Below, one piece after another: positions 58,428-64,000 of a stretch of DNA of 64,000 nt (position 1 is the first letter of the stretch; every line of letters begins with the position of its first letter). This DNA comes from Phylloscopus collybita (Eukaryota; Chordata; Aves; Passeriformes; Phylloscopidae). Position numbers and translations under genes: made by a program. The stretch lies in NCBI GenBank assembly GCA_027886175.1, contig JAJNNQ010000005.1:2795001-2859000 (forward strand). The letters are read 5' to 3'. Below the pieces are notes generated by a model. The model worked only from the letters and a program-made list of their open reading frames with translations. It had not been told where the DNA came from and ran no database searches.

Positions 58428-60735
58428 TCTCCTCAGCCCACAGGTGTGGCACAGAAAGCAGGGATCCCTCCCGGGCATCCCTACAGAGCCGTGAATGCCG
58501 GGGCAGGGAGAGGAGCGAACGGCAGCTTGTGTGAGCGTGTCCTTGTCACCTCCCTGAGCACTTGTCACAGACAGGACAGACAGACACTGCACCCAGCACA
58601 GTGCTGGGGACAGCAGGGCAGGGCTGGTGCTGCTACCCAGAGCTGGCACATCCCCAGGGCAGGGAGGGGATGGTCAATGCCACCTCTGCCCCGGCCAGTG
58701 AGGCGCGGTTGGGTTGTTCTTTCCTGGAGAAAGCTCAGCTCAGGGAACCCCATGGGGATCAGGAACCCAGGAGGGATCAGAGTGTCAGAACTGGGACCCA
58801 GACTGTCAGGAACCAAGGCAGCTCCTCCACACCCACAGCAGTCACTGCTGCCTGCAGACGGAACACTGGCAGTGCCAGCAGAACCCCATCTGCACGCCGC
58901 CGCGGTCTGAGGCCTCCCGAGTTACCACAGCCTCAGAGAAAACTGCAATTCTGATTTCTAGACTGATTGTCTTCCTATTTTTTCTTAAACTAATATTTTA
59001 CCTGATAAGGGGAAAATGCATATAAATTTTGTGGGGTGTTATTTTGGTTGTTTTTTTTTTTTCCCTATTCTTCAACTGACATTTCTGGGTTTGCCCCACT
59101 GACTTGGTTAGGGCTCTTTTATTTACCTGAACTGGCTTCCAAAATAAATGCCATTGGTAAATTAATTCTGTAATCCTCCATACATCACAGGATGCGATCT
59201 GTACACATAGAAATTGCTTATCTACTTTTTTTGCTATTAATTCTTGCATTTTTAATCACTTTCCATTCTCTGTCAAATAATGAATCTAGAAAATAATGCA
59301 ACAGTAGCCCAGTCACCTTCAGAAAATTAATTTATATTTCCATTTTCTGAAGGGTACTGTGTTGGTTTTTTTTTGCTTTTAAATTATTTCCTTTATTCCA
59401 AAGCACAAGACTGAAGGTACTTTAATATCACATCTGTCTCAGAAGTCCCTAAGTGCAAGGTGGCACTGCAGAAAAGAGGAATATTCTTCATTGCAGAATG
59501 AAATACATTAACGTTCCAAATCTGCAGGGGCAAGACTTGGAATAAACTATTGAAGCATAACAAAAAAAAACCAGTCTGCAGCTTTTTTGAGAGGATCTCC
59601 GAATGTGTGGTTTATCACTCTTTTTAAGTACATTTATCATATTTACCACGTGTTTATAATTCCAATTAGCCTTTTGCCACCTTCATGAGAAACAGTGCAG
59701 CGCTCCCAAGCTCTAAAAATCCCAGTGCACACCAAGATGGGTGAGATTTCCAGTTTAACCCTTCCCACCCCTCTAAGGCCTCTGTGTTGGATGCCTGAGC
59801 TGCCCAAAACCAACTCTTCCTCCTCCTGCTGCTGCTGCTGTTAAACTGGATTTGCTCCACTCAAGAGTGGCTGACCTGGACCTGAGTGAGGATCAGACAC
59901 CAGAACAGCAGAAATGAGCAGGAAATGCAATAGGAAACATAACCACACCTGCAGTGCACTGGTAAAATAATAATAAAGCTGCCTGGTTATTGTGGGTCAG
60001 GTGAGTAAATGCAGAAATGTGGATCTTCAGGTCTTCCAATCCAGCTAATGAAGACTAATTAAGCAATAAGAAGTCGTTCATATAAATCATAATGAGTTTT
60101 TCTAACCCTTCAGTAGTTGGATTAACCATAATTAATAAAAAAAAAATAAATAAAGATGGTCACTTACAAAAGAACCTTTTATTTTTGGTGACAAGATCCC
60201 TTCCTCCTACCTTGCCTGCAAAAAGGGATTGTAAAGGTAAAGGGCAACATTAGTCCATTATCTACCTGAGAAAGAACTGCAGATCACAAAAGGTTGGCAT
60301 TTTCTACATCCTTTTAAACCACTTTCTTCACAAAAAGATGTTTTACAGTGACCAGACCCTCAAGAGAATTCATTTTAACTTGGAGCTTGGACCACAATCT
60401 GAGCAGAGAGCTGAGGACTGTGTGGGTAAGATCCAGCTGGACAAGTCATGAAGGGTTAAATTCCTTTTGAAATACTTCTGAATCTGCTGAAGTTCTCTGT
60501 GAACTACCAGGAATTAGTTTTTAGCATTCTCTGGGAATGACTGAGGGCAAGAGATGGTCAAACAGAGCAGCTGTTTTTACAAAGGGGGGAAAGGAGGTCT
60601 CCATGTGCCTAAATTCAGATCACTGGAAGAGGCAGGAACAAACAAATAAACAATTAAATTATAAGTGCCTCCAGGAATATAAAGTGAGGACAAACTGCCA
60701 AGATGTGAAGTTCTAATCATGTCAACCCGATCTTT

Positions 60736-60816
<81 letters not shown>

Positions 60817-61023
60817 AATCAGGATAATTACCCTATCACAGGAGGGAATTAGCTGTGATAGACTTTGAATAGACAAACATATTCTGTTTGTCACAGTAAG
60901 GTCACAATTCAAAAACTTGTGAGTTTACAGTGGCAATAAACACACTCAAAGATTATTTTTGTCTGTCCACTCCCAAACTGAGGGCCCACACCAGCACACC
61001 TGCAGAGGTTTTTGACTTGGCCC
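58428..61023. other. 5' intron / flank
   Basis: Nothing is recognised except the T/TGT simple repeat at 60738-60817. The frames at 58446-58954 overlap one another on both strands and show no protein motif. Confidence 0.5.
60738..60817. repeat. Poly(T) followed by (TGT)n
   Basis: About 43 T followed by about 12 TGT units. Confidence 0.96.
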
Positions 61024-61301
61024 CTTATTTTCATGAGTTGTACACAGTGTGAGGGACTCACCAGGAGCCTAAAGGACAACACTGATGCTCAAAAACAACC
61101 TGAAATAATGAAGATAATTTAATAAAAAGACATTCAAAGTCCTGCTTATTTTGGAAATAACCAAGGGCAAGCTTTAAAATATGGGGTTTGTTTTTTTTTT
61201 TTCAGACAGGCAGTGGGAACAGAGGTTGGAAAGGATAAAACCCAAGCATGAGTCAGCAAAGCAGAAGATGCTGCAAGACACGAGAGGTGTTTGGGGAAAT
61301 A
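61024..61301 (+). repeat. Direct repeat A, copy 1
   Basis: It starts CTTATTTTCATGAGT and runs through ACTCACCAGGAGCCTAAAG, CAAAGTCCTGCTTATTTTGG and CCCAAGCATGAGTCAGCAA to GTGTTTGGGGAAATAT. Copy 2 lies at 61561-61834. The family is not recognised. Confidence 0.93.
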
Positions 61302-61307
61302 TTACTT

Positions 61308-61546
61308 TGGACAACTTATTGTTCATAGCTGAGCTGGTTTGAAGGTACCCAACATGAATTTGAAAACGAAGACATTGCAAGGCTGGTGCTGCAGCAGTCA
61401 GTTGTGCCAAATTAAATGGTTTTGTTCCAGAGGAGATAATAACGTTTTGTAAGATGTTATTTATTGGGTTTTGATGCTGAAAAATAGGGAGCAGAATGCA
61501 AATCAGGCACAAATTTTAAGGGGTCAACATCATCGTGTCAAGGTCC
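61308..61546 (-). repeat. Inverted repeat B, arm 1
   Basis: Read on the minus strand it starts GACCTTGACA and contains GATTTGCATTCTGCTCCC, CAATAAATAACATCTTAC and GTACCTTCAAACCAGCTCAG, ending GTTGTCCA. It matches 62161-62398 on the plus strand over about 239 bases with few differences. It is sandwiched between the two copies of repeat A. Confidence 0.95.
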
Positions 61547-61560
61547 CAATGAGTATGGAC

Positions 61561-61834
61561 CTTATTTTCATGAGTCATACACACAGTGTGAGGGACTCAC
61601 CAGGAGCCTAAAGCACAACACTGATGGTGAAAAACAACCTGAAATAATGAAGATAATTTAATAAAAAGATATTCAAAGTCCTGCTTATTTTGGGAATAAC
61701 CAAAGGCAAGCTTTAAAATACAGGGTTTTTTTCAGACAGGCAGTGGGAACAGAGATTGGAAAGGCCAAAACCCAAGCATGAGTCAGCAAGGAGAAGATGC
61801 TGCTGCCAGACACGAGTGGTGTTTGGGGAAATAT
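61561..61834 (+). repeat. Direct repeat A, copy 2
   Basis: Second copy of the 61024-61301 segment in the same orientation. It has a shorter T tract and a few substitutions and small indels. Confidence 0.93.
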
Positions 61835-62160
61835 CACCAGATGTTAACCACAGCACACAGGAGGTAATTATCCACGTGAGATTCAGAGAACATGACCTAG
61901 AAAGGAGGATGTTTGCTCACTCCATCCGGAGAGAGGGCTGGAAAAGGGGCATGGCAGCAATATTCCAGCACATGACAGGGTTTAATTAAGAAGGCTCCAA
62001 TCAGCTGCACTTTGGGAACAGCACCAGTGGCTGCCTTAATTCACTGAGAGGGAAATTGAGGACAGATAGTATGGAAAGCTGTCTGAGCTATACAGTTAAT
62101 TATTTTCATAAATTATCTCCAAGAAAGCTGCTGTGACCCATTGCTGGGAGCTTCTAAAAT
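61835..62160. other. Spacer between repeat A copy 2 and inverted arm 2
   Basis: About 326 bases present once in the window. No similarity to known elements is recognised. Confidence 0.6.
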
Positions 62161-62398
62161 GACCTTGACAGGATGATGTTGACCCCTTAAGATTTGTGCC
62201 AGATTTGCATTCTGCTCCCTATTTTTCAGTGTCGAAACCCAATAAATAACATCTTACAAAATGTTATTATCTCCTCTGGAACAAAACCATTTAATTTGGC
62301 ACAACTGACTGCTGCAGCACCAGCCTTGCAATGTCTTCCTTTTCAAATTCAAGTTGGGTACCTTCAAACCAGCTCAGCTAGGGACAGTGAGTTGTCCA
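62161..62398 (+). repeat. Inverted repeat B, arm 2
   Basis: This is the reverse-complement partner of 61308-61546. An open frame of about 75 codons is shared by both arms, but it has no known domain and is best explained as an incidental result of duplication. Confidence 0.95.
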
Positions 62399-64000
62399 TA
62401 CCTGAGAGTTCCCAAAGCATCTCCCCCTAAAGGCATCTCTTCATCCCAGTGCTCCCAGTTTTATCTTTTCTAAACAAACACAGTGACATCAAACCAAACT
62501 AGGAAAAGCTCCCTTGTTTCACTCCTGTGTACATTGGGTTTTTAACATGATCCTCTCCATATTATCCTCAGGGAAAAGCCTTCAGCAGCACAAGGCTGGC
62601 ATGTAATAAACTTCCTTCACTGTGATGTTTGTATTACATATTCTGACTAATTTTCCTTAATTTTCCATACATTTGTTGGTCCCATATAGCACTTTGCAGT
62701 AAAGGGGATTTCAGCATCCAAGCAGAATTTTATACTTCCATTTACTGAAGTAACAGATGAGCTTTGCTGATGCTGAACTTAACTTTGTATTTTTATGTGA
62801 TTTTATTAACTCGTTTATATAAAACTGGATTACACTCTATTACCAATCTATTTTCTCTGTGTCTACAAGTGTCTGGTAATACAGCAGATAAATCTGAAAT
62901 AATAGGAATAACAAAAGTACTATTGTGCACAATTATGGCTTGTAGCACCCAAAATCAGACATCATTAGTAACAAATGATGATATTATATAAAAGAAATAC
63001 CATCTGAAAACCGATTTTACACGGCATATTAAAGACTTGATGGCTCAGGAGATGGGTAATAGAATAAAAAGCCTTTTATCTCAAGGTCATCAATTCAAAT
63101 CCAAGTCAGACTGATAGCAACTGAAAGCCATTTGATGAGAGTGCTAATGAGCCCGGGCTGGTTACTGGAAATTTAAGAACACCCCGGCATTCTGCTGCCC
63201 TGAGAGAGAAGTGAGGGAGGTTTGGAGAAGCAGATCCAGCCCAGCAGGCAGAGCTGTGCTTCCCTCGTTCTCCACTGCCAGCCCTGCTCCAGAATTCAGC
63301 ACAATTCACTGCTGAGTCTTTATTGCTGGGAAGGCTGAGGAAGAGGATTGTGCTTGCAGCACCCCGAGTGACCACTTCAAAGGATGCAGAGGCAGCCCTG
63401 CTCGGAGCTGTAACAATCCCAGGTATGAATGCATCACTTTTGTTTGAGATCTCACTGTTTTCCCAGCGTGGATCACATCGCGTGCCAAAGCAAACCCGTG
63501 CAGGGAGAGCAAAGAATCCCTGTGCAAACTCCAGCAACTGTTCAGCTGCTCTGACACCAGCCAGCAAATAAAGCAGAGGAGATATATTGCACGGCTTGAC
63601 AAGCAAACTCAAAAAATATCCTCTGATAAAATCCCTGGAATAATTTCCTTTGTTCTGGTATAATACCTGCACAACTCTTTGTTGGCTCTGGTATTAGCAT
63701 GATGCAAAGGACTGATAAGAACCCCATTGATGTTGTCCTTTTTATGCTGAATGAGATTTTTATTAAAAATACCCTTCCAATAAAAGCAGCAGAACACTAG
63801 AGATGAATTTTCAATTATTTTCAAATGAAAAAAAAAAAAAAAAAAAAAAAAGCATCCCAGAAGGAATTTGCTTTCATGTCTTTCCTAGGCAAAGCTCAGT
63901 GTTAAATCAACTCCTACAAATAAATACCTGTTTGCAGGTGTAACTGAGGACACAGAGAAACACCAGTGTGACAGAATCATAATAAACTGAGCAACTTGGG
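62399..64000. other. 5' intron / flank, nothing recognised
   Basis: AT-rich sequence with a poly(A) run at 63829-63851. No gene is seen. The 188-codon minus frame at 63106-63672 has no motif. Confidence 0.5.

Noticed and set aside
62194..62430. Frame shared between both inverted arms as a possible conserved small protein
   Set aside because: Both arms are recent copies of each other, so the shared frame reflects duplication rather than selection, and no domain is recognised.

Overview
The window is avian nuclear DNA, most likely from a songbird. It carries many 3' fragments of CR1 LINEs in both orientations, several endogenous-retrovirus LTRs of kinds familiar from passerine genomes, and low overall CpG with scattered homopolymer tracts. 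There is no bacterial, phage or organelle gene structure, and almost all of the longer open frames are chance frames inside repeats.

One real gene can be supported: the 5' part of CHL1 (close homolog of L1, a neural immunoglobulin-superfamily adhesion molecule) on the minus strand. Seven exons were placed by splice sites, reading phase and protein similarity. From 5' to 3' on the minus strand they are: the start/signal-peptide exon (coding 19578-19668, with 5' UTR to about 19767), 17564-17669, 15542-15732, 6987-7109, 6092-6262, a 48-nt cassette exon at 3946-3993, and 1926-2046. Together they give 851 coding nt (283 codons plus 2 nt). They cover the signal peptide, Ig domain 1, Ig domain 2, the inter-domain linker with its optional 16-residue insert, and the start of Ig domain 3. 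All junctions are GT-AG and every phase joins. The next coding exon is not visible and should lie beyond the left edge. The promoter and first noncoding exon were not found.

From 1 to 19.8 kb the introns hold CR1 fragments, an LTR with an attached primer-binding site at 5.1-5.6 kb, and two weaker LTR-like pieces. From 19.8 to 64 kb there is no supported coding sequence. This stretch is the long 5' intron and/or upstream flank of CHL1. It holds two solo LTRs of one family (22.5 and 47.4 kb) with matching ends and 4-bp target duplications, two copies of a chimeric CR1 (23.8 and 34.7 kb), a 0.5-kb tandem duplication followed by an LTR with an AT-repeat expansion (38.1-39.9 kb), a complete ERVL-type solo LTR (57.7 kb), and a composite direct-plus-inverted repeat at 61.0-62.4 kb. 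A few CpG-retaining, repeat-free stretches (26.3, 37.8 and 42.1 kb) look like candidate conserved regulatory elements.

I found no new enzymatic or defence system. The most unusual structures are the foldback repeat at 61.0-62.4 kb, the shared chimeric CR1 junction, and the minisatellite and AT expansions inside LTRs.
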